A stretch of DNA of 64,000 nucleotides from Ornithodoros turicata (lineage: Eukaryota > Arthropoda > Arachnida > Ixodida > Argasidae), in NCBI RefSeq assembly GCF_037126465.1, contig NC_088210.1:13042011-13106010 (forward strand), written 5' to 3'. This document shows positions 10,766 through 20,660 of the stretch, piece by piece; the stretch's first letter is position 1, and the number at the start of each line of letters is the position of its first letter. The position numbers were made by a program, and so were the translations under genes. The notes under the pieces were generated by a model. The model saw only the letters and a program-made list of their open reading frames with translations, searched no databases and was not told the origin of the DNA.

Positions 10766-11367
10766 AGGGTCAACCACCAAGTAGGTCCGTCAATGGCTTT
10801 CAAGGACCACGTGACCTGCCACGTGGTACTGTGGCATGTCGCCACGCCACCACCACGGGATCGCCAGATTATGTTCTTGCCGTACGCTGAATTTGTGTAA
10901 TTACCGCAATAACTACGCAAAAATATTTCAAAATGAAAAAGACAAAAGAAGGTCTATGAGTAGCCCAAAATTTGCGGCGACGACCCGATAAAGCTAACGC
11001 GTTTAATCGCTTTGAGCACATTTGGCAAGGAATGCAGCTCCTGAATTTTTTTTATTTTTTATTTTTTGTGGCTCACTCGAGTAGCTGGTGATATTTAGGA
11101 TGCAAAATAAAATACGATACACAGCCTAAATAATTATGCAAAACTACAAGACGATTATTTTTAACGAGTACAGAATTGTCTGTACAAACATCTATGAACG
11201 CAGGTGGGCTCATAGATGGTGGGCTCAAACTCACGGGCACTCAATCAATAGAGCAGGAACACAAAATAGCACATTACAGATGTACAAAATACGCTGTCAG
11301 CTAGCAGTTCACACTAAACGGGAGCTCGCACTTATTGTTCACAATACAGTTGTGAGACCGGTCTCAC
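10766..11367. other. probable 3' untranslated region of the LINE that follows, and unassigned DNA
   Basis: The stretch directly below 11368 lies downstream of a minus-strand LINE stop codon, so part is likely its 3' region. No clear tail or target duplication was found. Confidence 0.35.
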
Positions 11368-12460
11368 TCAGGAAGGCTGCCAGGAGACTGATTGCCTTCC
11401 GTTGATTGCGCGGAGTATCCCAATGACCCAATAATCCCGGCGGTCAATAATGCGTAAAATGCCGGCAAGGAGTGATTGTCTTACTGATCTGAAGTAGCGG
11501 CACTCCAGTAAGACGTGACCGCCATCATCCGCCACATCACACTCGGGACACAACGAAGACTGAACCAGACCCATCCTGTACAGTAAAGAACGGCAGAACG
11601 GGACGCCAGCTCGAAGACGGCGAATAAGAGTTTCAGGAGATCGGGCTACGCCGCGAGGCATGAAAAGTCTTAGCTTCGGGTTCATCTGTCGCAGAACATT
11701 CAGGTTGTGGCTACTGTCTGCAAACCACAGTCGACAAGAAACGTCGTACGTGATGCTGCGTAGTATGGTCGGCAGGCGACGTGCGCTGAAAATGGAATAG
11801 CACAACATCGGCGCATACTACGTGCCGCTGTAGCGAGACAGTCAGCCTTTTCATTGCCAGGGATACCACGAAGGCTGGGTACCCACTGGAACCTCACAGT
11901 GTGACCGTCTTCGACAACAGCGTCGTGAACAAGAAGGGCGTCATACACCATCGAAGCGCCGTGGTGAACATGGGTCGCGCATGCGTAGCGCAGGTAGAGC
12001 GACCTTGCTGTCGCAGTACACGACCCAACGATTGCGATTTGCTGTCTTAATGTACCGAAGAGCTTCGGTAATGGCGTGAACCTCCTCAGCAGCAGGCGAT
12101 GACATGTGGGATAGGCGATAACGCCTTTCAGTGCCTCTCTCGGGTACCACAAAGGCGGACGAAGAAGTATCCGATGTACATGACCCATCCCTGTAGACAC
12201 GACAGTGACCGCTGTGGAGCTCCGCCATCATCTACAGGACTCGCTGTTTAATGACATCCACATTGGCGACTTGCTTACTTCGACATTCGTGCACAGTGAG
12301 GGATACAACTGGGTCGCGTAATATCCATGGTGCAGCCATTCGGGGCCCAACACGTCTACGTGTTGGGCGACGAGCGAGTGAAAACTTGGAGTAGAGCAGG
12401 TCACTAAGCTTCCGGACTAGTGGATGTTTTTCATCTGTAGCGAGGTTTTACGATGAACAT
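11368..12460 (-). mobile_element. LINE remnant: RNase H and CCHC end
   Basis: On the minus strand an RNase H-like segment starts near 12240: VYRDGS (first Asp), AAEEVHAITEAL (Glu), VVYCDSKVAL (second Asp), then after a frameshift WVPSLRGIPGNEKADCLA (last Asp). Near 11560 a zinc-binding end follows, CPECDVADDGGHVLLEC (C-x2-C-x7-H-x4-C). The order RNase H then CCHC is typical of I-clade and related non-LTR retrotransposons. At least two frameshifts break it. The part at 12240-12460 resembles the linker before RNase H. The reverse transcriptase itself is not in the window, so this is a 5'-truncated dead copy. Confidence 0.8.
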
Positions 12461-12490
12461 AACAACCTCAACTCAAGGCAACTCAACCCA

Positions 12491-12578
12491 AACTCAAGGC
12501 AATGTTAACATCAAGTCAACACCAGAGGAGTAGGCAAGCTAGATGGTGTTGACTTGATGTTCACATAGCCTTGAGCTT
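12491..12578. repeat. short foldback next to LINE
   Basis: Left arm 12491-12534 (CAAGGCAATGTTAACATCAA...) pairs with right arm 12544-12578 (TGGTGTTGACTTGATGTTCA...). The arms are about 34 bases with three or four mismatches and a 9-base core. It abuts the 5' break of the LINE remnant. Confidence 0.65.
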
Positions 12579-12828
12579 GAGGGGTAATACACAACGAGAA
12601 GGGGATCGGGGAATCAGAAGGGGATCTTTCAGGGGATCACCTGACACCTCCAAAGTAACTTCTCGGGTGCACCCTACCCGGGTGTACCATGCGCGCCCTT
12701 CGTCTCATGCCAGGGAAAAGCGGTACCACTTCCGGCTCATGACGCATGTTCCGGTGTACGCGTCGTTCGGCGGGCTTGATTGGTGGTTTCAATTCTCCCG
12801 CCTTCGTAATGTGCACAGAATGCAGGAA

Positions 12829-13040
12829 CTGGGAGGTACCCGGGTTCGAATCCCGGTGCCGGCTGTGTTGTCTGGGGTTTTTCCTGGGTTTTCCTCAGAC
12901 GCTTTAAGACATATGTCGGCACAGTTCCCTTAGAAGTCGGCCCAGGACGCACATTCCCCCAGGGCGTCAGTCGTGACGTTGCCCACATACGTGAGGCAGA
13001 CAACGGCAAGCCCTATCGCCATCACCACCACCACCACCAG
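12829..13040 (+). mobile_element. SINE type 2, most of body and tail
   Basis: B-box GGGTTCGAATCCCGGTGCCG is followed by TTTTTCCTGGGTTTTCCTC, GTCGGCACAGTTCCC, GTCGGCCCAGGACGCAC, GGGCGTCAGTCGTGACGTTG and a (CAC)n tail at about 13021-13038. The A-box half of the head is degraded or missing. Confidence 0.8.
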
Positions 13041-13443
13041 AAGAAAGCTCAATATGTGGAGCGCGTGCGGAGCAGTCGGCGGCACTAGGCTTCCGGATAG
13101 CTTCACAAACACTGTTAAGTGGAGACACCAAGGGTACGTTCCCCTGAGAACCCGGGAAAGGACGCTCGGGAAGTTGCTTAAAGTGAGACTTCGCAGGGAT
13201 TCGAGAAAAAATATAGGTTAACATCATAAGGAGCACAAATCACTCCCTCGATACCGAATACAGCATTTGCATTCACTTTGCGCGAGAAATTAATAAATTA
13301 ATTAAGAAATTAATTAAATGCCGGATGATGTCAGCGGTGTGCTGCTTTCAGCGCCTTCTCGCTTCACAGAAACGAAGCCCTCGCTTCGTAATAAATTCGT
13401 TTGAATAAAATCTGCGCAGTTTTGGAACGAGATATTTCGTACA
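13041..13443. other. unassigned DNA
   Basis: Nothing recognised except AT-rich TTAATTAA-like runs near 13290-13315. Confidence 0.4.
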
Positions 13444-14081
13444 CATGTCCCTCACCTCCCCAAGGTTACGGGTATACCACAACCGTTGTGGTACACTGTG
13501 TTGGCTCCAAACGGCAATTTTAACTTGTTGGCTATGGCACCTGTTGTATAGATGAATCTGATAGGTCCATGTCTGCAACGCATATGGCACGCTCCTAGCC
13601 ATCCATCATCCCGAATGACAACGTTCTCGTCCCTGATTTGTTGATAACGGGAGGCGGAGCCTATTATGTAACATTATGTACAGTATTATGGCTACAAAAA
13701 TAGGCTCCGCCTTCCGTTCTCAACAAATCAGGGACGAGAACGTTGCCATTCGGGATGATGGTTGGCTAGGAGCGTGCTATGCGGTGAAGTTCATTTTTAA
13801 GAGTGTAGGCAGAATGTTATGTGTACCTCCGCGACGGCGTCTGATTGGGTTCTACAATACTTCAGATGACGTAACAAGGGATAGAGGTATCTGGATAGCG
13901 GTATACGTCTACTCGCCCGTATCCGAAAAAAAAGTGCGTTTTTGTATTAACGCTGCACACGTTATGGAGAAGTATTGAACAAAAAATTTTAAATGAAATT
14001 ACGAAGCGTAGAAGAACTACATATTACACCTATTACACCCGTAACTAAATACCTGCAGATACAAATTCTTACCTCCTTTAA
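13444..14081 (-). repeat. composite repeat: family B element carrying a family A MITE
   Basis: 13444-13575 (minus) matches 40343-40458 and 53270-53402 (shared CACCTATCA...ATTCA, AAGTTAAAAT, GCCGTTTGG). 13806-14081 matches 56859-57134 over about 270 bases and ends in ACCTCCTTTAA. The MITE at 13581-13805 sits between the two halves. Confidence 0.65.
13581..13805. mobile_element. family A foldback MITE, left end shortened
   Basis: Left arm GGCACGCTCCTAGCCATCC, hairpin core GGCGGAGCCTATTATGTAAC / ATAGGCTCCGCC, right arm GATGGTTGGCTAGGAGCGTG and terminal TTTTTAAGAGTG. The left terminal 15 bases are missing, as in the copy at 56638, which suggests both descend from one nested copy. Confidence 0.85.
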
Positions 14082-14136
14082 CATAGAGATTATGCGTTCT
14101 CGCTAGACAGATGTTCGCGGAAATAACTCTCTGCGA

Positions 14137-14530
14137 GTGGTACGCGTTACATGTCTGGTTCACACTGCCGCTTCTCTCCGTTGTGGGTATGCGGTACAGA
14201 TCGGTTGCGGCTGCGGTTGTCGTGCGACACGCTGTTTAGACACATGCGTTCTTGATACGCAAAACCCCTGTGTTTTACCGATCATGCCTCCTCTCTTTCT
14301 ACGTCCCTCTATCCATCTATTTTATCTCCACTCTCAAGTGCGCTCTTTGGGTCGTGCGTTTGGGTCGTGCTTTCGCTCCTTGGGTCGCTCCTTCGGTCGT
14401 GCCCAACTCTTGCGGTGCGTACGGTGCGTATGCTTTTTGATTCGCCATACTTCGTTGCCATGACAACCGTCCCGCACCGCATCCGTAACGCATGAAAATG
14501 CAATAGTGTGATACATGCATGAAAGCATCG
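14137..14530 (+). repeat. dispersed repeat I, copy 1
   Basis: Both ends match repeat I copy 2 on the opposite strand at 38311-38815: TGGTTCACACT with TTCTCTCCGTTG at one end, and GCATCCGTAACGCATGAAAA with TGCAATAGTGTGA at the other. The ends are inverted copies of TGGTTCACACT, so it is probably a DNA transposon. The middle differs between the copies. Confidence 0.6.
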
Positions 14531-15467
14531 CAACGGGCTACTAGAAACCTGCAATAAAGATTATGGCATAGACAAGAAGGTAGGCTGCAACTGGACGAAA
14601 GGATCTCATCGTCTGAACGTGTTTTCTTTATGAAGAAGATTATCTAATGTCGATCACTTCTACGCACTTTATCTTTCATGCTTCTCGCATCCTCCAAGGA
14701 TAACCTTTCGACGGAACATAAAAAATACCACTACTAATAACTGTTGCAGGTGTGAATCCCTTAGACACAGAAACAGCTCTCGATCGACCGCTCACAGCTC
14801 TGGCATCGACCACGTCACCGAGAGTCCGCACGAGCGACTTTATCGGGCGAGATTGTTCGCGAAGACGCGAACGCGAACGAGCAAGAAATAGACAGCTGAG
14901 TGCACTGGACCAACCTTACGTGACATCTTCTGGCGTATTCCCGGTACCGCCGGCAAAATGGCACTTGGCGCAGAATATTCCTCTTCCGCCGTCTTCCGCC
15001 GCTCCTGTGCTTCTGCCGTCTGCTAGCAGCGCGCTTTGAGCACACTTCTTCACGTTTCCTTACAGATATATTACCTCAGTGTCGCACGTCGTCCATCAGT
15101 CAACACAGGTCCACACCCAAATTGGTTCAGATATGAAAACAGCTAGATTTAACTAAATTTGCAAGTGCGTAAAATGAAAATGACACTTAAAATTGCTATT
15201 CCGCTCTAATACAGTAGACGATTATGCAAAGATGCTCGCGCCACCAAGCGTGCGGCGCAAAGCAGCATGGGAAATTTGAGGGACACCGCTCTGTCGTCTG
15301 CTACGGTTATGGTTTACCCCGGCTGACGCTGCTGCTGCGCACAGCCGGGAATGTTGTTGTTCTTCTTCTACCTCCGTCTCCGGCCGTCTCGTAATGCTCT
15401 ATGACGCTCCACGAGCCCTTACGCGCCACAGGTGGCCAATACATATATATACAGGTGGCGCCTGCTT
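14531..15467. other. unassigned DNA
   Basis: No gene or repeat identified. GTCGTCTGCT lies at 15293. Confidence 0.4.
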
Positions 15468-15556
15468 TTGTGGTGGTGGTGGTGGTCGTGGTGATAGGGC
15501 TTGCCGTTGTCGGCCTCACGTATGTGGGCAACGTCACGACTCACGCCCTGGGGGAA
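15468..15556 (-). mobile_element. SINE type 2, 3' end only
   Basis: The minus strand of the conserved 3' end is visible: CCACCACCACC tail, GATAGGGCTTGCCGTTGTCG, GTGGGCAACGTCACGACTC, GCCCTGGGGGAA. Confidence 0.75.
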
Positions 15557-15623
15557 TGCCTGCTTTTGTAAAAGGTAGGTCGCCTCTCCAACAACCTATA
15601 GAGGCGCTCGCGTCGTCCTCAAG

Positions 15624-15713
15624 ATGGCGGAGAAAAGAATGATTGCCGATGACAAAATCTCCCTGCTTCAGGCCTTCTTCCACGAGACACGCTTCAAAAA
15701 TTGCCCAAATAAG
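15624..15713 (+). CDS. candidate first coding exon, unknown protein
   Basis: CAAGATGGCG gives a strong start context. A 30-codon open frame follows (MAEKRMIADDKISLLQAFFH...NCPNK) and ends exactly at AAG|GTAACT, a fair splice donor. The GC-rich surroundings would suit a 5' exon. I do not recognise the N-terminus and found no compatible next exon: the obvious acceptor at about 15823 (CTTCTCCGCAG) would put TAG in frame. It could equally be an N-terminal fragment of a transposon protein or chance. Confidence 0.25.
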
Positions 15714-16389
15714 GTAACTCGCGCTTGGTTTCCTGCTGTCTCCGTTGTTTTCGTTCACGCCGGTCCTTTGATAGTATCTTTTTCCTCTTCCTCTTCCCGA
15801 CATTGAATATTCTTCTCCGCAGTAGTTTTGCACCGCGAAATTGAGCAGTTCTGTTGCTGTTTGAGTTCTGTAAGCCGGGACACTCCACCGCACACGAAGG
15901 AGAGTTGCGGCAGTTTCGGGTCAGCGCGAAATATACCTGTCGTCTGCTGTTACTATCTTTCATTGAGTGCTTCTGCTGGGGTCCGTTAGGTGGCGAGCAG
16001 CCAGCTAGAGAGGTGATGCTGCTGTCATCTGTCCACGAAATCATTCATCCTTTGAAATTTTGCAAGAACTCTACTTGCTATACCATCGATAATGTGTAAT
16101 AGAGTAAAAGACTATGGCGTCCCATTACAGCGCGCACTTTGCACACCACATACGGCTGTGTTATAGACCTCAGGGAAAATGTAACACAAAAATAATGACG
16201 TTACTCGATGAAAGTAATGGCATCAGTAATGGAATTAATTGCTAAACACGAGAAAGCAGTGTAAGACATTACTTCGCAAAACTGTATTGCGTAGTGGCAA
16301 TGCATTGCAAAGAAAAAAGAAGAAAGAAGAAAAACTCGGCTCTACCTCAGGTGGCGCAAAGTTCGTTCAACGAACCACCACCGCAATTA
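15714..16389. other. unassigned DNA
   Basis: Only the acceptor-like tract near 15805-15823 and one GTCGTCTGCT (15939) are notable. Confidence 0.35.
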
Positions 16390-16606
16390 GGCGACCCGGG
16401 TTTGGTTTCGCGTGCCGGCTGTGCTGTCTGGGCGTTTCCTTGCGTTATCCTGAGTCGCTTTAAGACTAATGTCGGCATAGTTCCCCGTGAAGTCGGCCCA
16501 GGATGCACCATCCCCCCCCCCCCCCCTCTGTGACAGTTGTGACGTTGCCCGCGTTAGCGTGGCCGACTACGCAAAGCAGTTCCATCACCAATACCGCCAC
16601 CGCGAT
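16390..16606 (+). mobile_element. SINE type 2, headless
   Basis: It reads GTGCCGGCTGTGCTGTCTGG, TTATCCTGAGTCGCTTTAAG, GTCGGCATAGTTCCCC, GAAGTCGGCCCAGGATGCAC, a C-run, and GTTGTGACGTTGCCCGCG. Confidence 0.75.
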
Positions 16607-16814
16607 GAAAAGCTAAAAATGAAACCGAAACGAAATCTGTAACGTTTATAGCATCTACCAGATGTCAGGTGCAGAGAGAGCAACCAGCCTGCGCTGGGAT
16701 TTTCACCAGGATGTTGCGACTATAGAGAAAACGTATCACGGTAAGTGGCCCCCGTCGATGCTTGCAGTCTAGCGCTGGACAGTGACAAGAGGTAATCCAA
16801 TATCTGAATACAAC

Positions 16815-16955
16815 AGTCTGAGATTTTCCCTGGGTTTTCCGACAGATTTTCCAGTCGAATGTCGGCACAGTTTTCCTTGAAGTCGGCCCAGGACGCGCAC
16901 TAACATCCCTGTCCCCCACCCCTTCTTGTTGTCATTCCATCCGTCCACGTGTGTG
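16815..16955 (+). mobile_element. SINE type 1, internal part
   Basis: It reads ATTTTCCCTGGGTTTTCCG, CAGTCGAATGTCGGCACAG, GAAGTCGGCCCAGGACGCG and CTGTCCCCCACCCCTTC, ending in CCATCCGTCCACGTGTG. The head and the last 40 bases of the tail are missing. Confidence 0.75.
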
Positions 16956-17596
16956 AAAAAAATTTGTACGGTGTCTTCAATAGTGTTTAGACATTTTATA
17001 TAGTAAATTGAATTGCCGCCATATGTTTTCTCCGATTAAATTTTGATAAAACTGCCTAAGAGACAATGTGCAGCTTTATCTTTGCAGAAATTATGCAAAA
17101 AGTAATGATTCACATGCTGTTTATTACCAACACCATTTTACGCAGTAGCAGTACCAAAAAGCTTCAATACTATATAGGACCCAAAGGCCCATTGACTGTT
17201 TTCATTGTCCTATTTGAATTCAGCACGTCGAGGTGATTAAGAAATGTCACGCTTTATTTCTGAACCGCACAAGTGTTATGGCGAATTACTAATCAGGAGT
17301 AATAAAGGCCCCATTCTGTGCGATGGTGAAGTTATGTTTGAAGGGTGTTACACCCTTTGTCCTTTGCGTGAGAACGGTAAGAAAGCTTCGGGAAAGATGG
17401 TATACAGTCTTCTCGGTGGTATCGAGTGTTCGCTCCCTTGCTTTTGTCTGACGACAAATGTCTTCTGGCGGGATTGCTGGCAAAAGGGAAGTGGAGAACA
17501 CGAAAGACAAAGCCCGGGACACGTGCCCTTCCAAGCCTCCTTATGCGATACAGGTATTGACACATTCTGCCGATAATGCAGCCCGTCCTTCTGGGT
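16956..17596. other. unassigned DNA with a chance-like open frame
   Basis: A 110-codon frame at 17244-17576 (+) shows no domain and lacks splice context. Confidence 0.35.
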
Positions 17597-17760
17597 CCGT
17601 TTGCACTATCGTTGAGGCTATTCCTCATTGTTGTATACTCCATAGCTTCGGTAGTGCTTTTTGCACACGGTACTATCCTCGTTGCATCTCTTTGTTATAG
17701 CACTGGCAAAGCTATGGAGTACTGCACTGAGGAATATAGCCTCGACGTTCGTGCAAGCGG
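17597..17760. repeat. foldback repeat
   Basis: GAGGCTATTCCTCATTG...TACTCCATAGCTT (to 17648) pairs with AAGCTATGGAGTACTGCACT...GAGGAATATAGCCTC (from 17709). The arms are about 53 bases with several mismatches and a 60-base loop. Confidence 0.6.
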
Positions 17761-17858
17761 GCCCTCCCCTGGTACAGGTCCAGACAAAAGTTTACTTTTC
17801 TTCAACGCTACACACTACCGCCGGACGGAAGCGGGCTCGTGCACTCAATCAGAGGGGT

Positions 17859-18676
17859 CAGAGCCGTATATATTAAAAGGGAGTCTGGCCATTAATGGGT
17901 CATGCCTATACCTGAAGCTCCATCCACTTTTTCAGCTTTCCGACCAATGGAATCTTGAAATATGAGGCGCTATCAATCAACCTATCCCCACTATTTGTCC
18001 CCGTATCCAACATGGGCAGAGCCATTTTGGGTGGCAAGTGGATTGGATGGGATTGAAATGGATACCTCTCGCAACATGCAAGACTAGTGAATTTCTGGTG
18101 CAAATTTGATGAACGCCACCTAGGGAGCGTCAGGCACGTCGGGAATTGTCGTCTGCTTCCGTCGTTGTATACCGCTGCCGGCAGAACCACCTGCTGGGAC
18201 ACATTCTGTCGTTCGCACGGTTTTAGAACAAATCTACATGAATAGTTTGAATATAAAAGACAAGAATGTCTATATCCATAAAATCCAGCAATTAAATATA
18301 AGATTGCACAGCACAATGCCGTTTCTGTTATGATTTCGTTGTGATCGCCGCGACTGCAGTGTTCACTAGACGTAACACCGGCGACAGAACGTATTATTTT
18401 CGGTTAGATATCGATGGGTGAGCATCAGTTGAAACTGATTTCCGAGAAACGGATGTGGGAATGTACATTCGCAGCGTAAAATCAGAGCAGTCTGTGAAAT
18501 TTTTTGGCACAAAATCCCCGCTTCACTGTATTTATTTTCGTCGCCATTTTGGGTGGCAGTGAGGTGTCATGGCGACCCCCTTGATAAAAAGCAAACCAAT
18601 CAGTGGAGCGAAACAGGTCGAGCCTCTTTTTGTGACTCCTCCCAACGGCCGGACTCCCTTTTAATGTACGGTTCTG
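17859..18676. mobile_element. hAT-type non-autonomous element, family C copy 1
   Basis: AGAGGGGT at 17851-17858 and again at 18677-18684 is an exact 8-bp target duplication. The termini are inverted: CAGAGCCGTATATATTAAAA on the left and, read inward on the minus strand, CAGAACCGTACATTAAAAGG on the right, both continuing into GGAGTC and GGCC. An 8-bp duplication with a CAGNG-like end is the hAT signature. The 818-bp interior has no transposase. It carries ATGGCGACCCCC...AACCAAT...CAGGTCGAGCCTC near 18570-18635, which is also present at 42930-43000. Confidence 0.8.
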
Positions 18677-18684
18677 AGAGGGGT

Positions 18685-19199
18685 GGACGAGCAGCGGCAC
18701 ACCGCGGTGGTTTCGGTATCGCATGATCTCTTGAACGAAAACTGCACGGTTGTGTCGCGAGAAACGCTGCACTCTTCCACTACTCTGAACGAGTGAACCG
18801 GCCAGCATCCGCCTGCCGCTATGCAGTGCCGCACTTGAAGAAAAAACACGCTGCTCGCCGCCTGTTGAGTAATCTTGTGTCGAGACCCGTACTTTGAGTT
18901 TCCCGCAGATGCGTCGGTCCATTCAAGCGACATGGACATGCACTTTTACAGGGGGCGCTAAAGTGCAACAGTTTCTCCCCGCGCAATGAAATATGCGTCT
19001 ACCTCGGCACCAACACAAAACGGCATTCATCCGTGCGCGGCGTTCGCGATGACAACCGCAATCGCGATTAACGTCCTGTTTTATTCCATAGTACTCTCGA
19101 ATGACGTCCTCCCTGACCTTACTTTAAACCCTACTTTAGACCGTGTAACAACGTTGATATGAACAGCGTATGCTGAGTGAAAGTCCCAGTCGACTAGTC
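18685..19199. other. unassigned DNA
   Basis: GGGGGCGCTAAAGTGCAAC near 18952 resembles the family B terminus (GGGGTACTAAAGTGCAAA at 5443). Otherwise nothing recognised. Confidence 0.35.
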
Positions 19200-19500
19200 G
19201 CGAAGGTCGACGGGCGAGGTTGGACCTTTTTCACAATGGCCTATGCGTACGACCTCGAGGCGCCGGAGAGGATTATCTCCGTCTTCACTAGATGGCGCAC
19301 TATGGGGACGACAGAAGTGGGGACCGCAGAAGGACAGAAGGCGCGACCTTGGATTGGATTGGATTGGATTGGCGCGACCTTGTTGGCCCCACTCCGGACC
19401 GGTTTTTGGTCCTATGTGCTATCCACATGGATTTGCTTTGACGCGCGCCGAGCATGGTGCGTTGGATAGACGAGAGGATACGACGCGTATGTGAAAAATG
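19200..19500 (+). repeat. dispersed repeat D, copy 1
   Basis: About 280 bases match 62825-63100, for example GGCGCCGGAGAGGATTATCT and CCGTCTTCACTAGATGGCGC. A short frame (DLEAPERIISVFTRWR) is shared by both copies because the DNA is similar. I see no terminal repeats. It is interrupted by the 20-bp insertion at 19352-19371. Confidence 0.6.
19352..19371. mobile_element. 20-bp (GATTG)4 insertion with 11-bp target duplication
   Basis: GCGCGACCTTG occurs at 19341-19351 and 19372-19382. Between them lie only four GATTG units. Repeat D copy 2 lacks the insert. It looks like a retrotransposition event that copied nothing but the 3' microsatellite tail of a LINE. Confidence 0.7.
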
Positions 19501-20092
19501 TCCATCGACTTGAACAACAGAGAACGCTGAAGGATTCAGTCGACTAAATAGACTAAAACACCATCCGCTCTAGCTACGCGTCGCCTGATCCACTGACCAT
19601 TTTATTGCGTGGACTGTGCATATAGTGCATGGAAGACCAATGAAGCCGCTTTCTAGTCACGTAAGTTTCTTCCAATTGGCCGACGACTGAACGACGTCAC
19701 ATGCTTGTGTACATAGCGTCTACTCTCCTTTAGCAGCGGTTGGGCCTAGGTGGCACGGGGTGCGGGGTTGAAGTTGCAGTTTTCGTTAAGGACATTTTAG
19801 ATTATGAATTGGTTTGCATCTGCTCCCGGTTCCCCGCGGATGAGGTGTCGCGTCTCTGCCAATGTCTTCGCGTCGTACCGAAGAAGCAGACCATAACTAT
19901 TCCACAGGAAACCCACGGGTTTGTGCCTCCGTCCAGAAGGTATAGGGGCCAGTAATCCCAGCAATCCATGTAGTATGGAGGTCAGTGGCCGCGTCACACA
20001 AGCGGTTTTCAATCACGGTTGAAAGAGATGGCTATTGAACATGCACGCAGCGCTACCAAGCGTGTAACATGTCAACTTCCCGAACGGGCGAA
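19501..20092. other. unassigned DNA
   Basis: Nothing recognised. The last 60 bases resemble sequence near 30610-30660 (CGTGTAACATGTCAAC and GTGTAACGTGTCAACC), so some old repeat is present. Confidence 0.35.
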
Positions 20093-20351
20093 CACTCTAA
20101 AACCTGAGCTTCACCGCATAGCACGCTCTGCGCCAACCATTGCCACGAACGCTCGGTTCATCACGCTAGGGTCATCGCTTCCGATTCGAGGAGAGAAAGA
20201 GGCGTGCGCCTTTCTGTGTCAATTGTCGTGTATGCAAATTGACACAAAAAGACGTACGCCCCCTTCTCTGTTCGAATCAGAAGCGACAACCCTATCATTC
20301 GTGGCAATGGTTGGCACAGAGCGTGCTATGCAGTGAAGTTCAGTTTTGAGA
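20093..20351. mobile_element. family A' foldback MITE
   Basis: This is a subfamily of family A. The arms read CACTCTAAAACC, GAGCTTCACCGCATAGCACG, CTCTGCGCCAACCATTGCC, GAGGCGTGCGCC and their complements. A' copies differ from A mainly in GCGCCAACCATTGCCACGAA and the GATAGGGTTATCGCTTC-like block. Other A' copies are at 49742 and 55781. Confidence 0.8.
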
Positions 20352-20660
20352 AAGAAGAGCTCGTCTTCTTTACCGCCTCTCCTTTTCCTCCATCTTCTGC
20401 TTTTCCTCCTCCTCATCCTACTTCTTCCCATTCTTCTTTTCCCTCTACTACTTCTTACCCTCCCATTTTCTTCTTTGCTTCCCCCTTCTTCCCCTTCTTC
20501 TGTATCTTCTCTTCATCGTCATCACCTTCGTCTTCGTCTGCATCTTGTTCTCCTTATTATTATTATTCTTTCCTTCCTGCTCGTCCTCCCCATCTTCTTT
20601 TTCTTCCCCCCCCCCCAATTCCTTCCTCTTTTCCTCCTGTTTCTTAATTTTCTCCATTTT
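20352..20660 (+). repeat. pyrimidine-rich low-complexity tract
   Basis: About 300 bases are almost all C and T, with TCC and TTC clusters. The long open frames across it are artefacts of composition. Confidence 0.8.

Noticed and set aside
17244..17576. 110-codon open frame
   Set aside because: No conserved motif, and nothing around it suggests transcription. The length is not exceptional for a window of this size.
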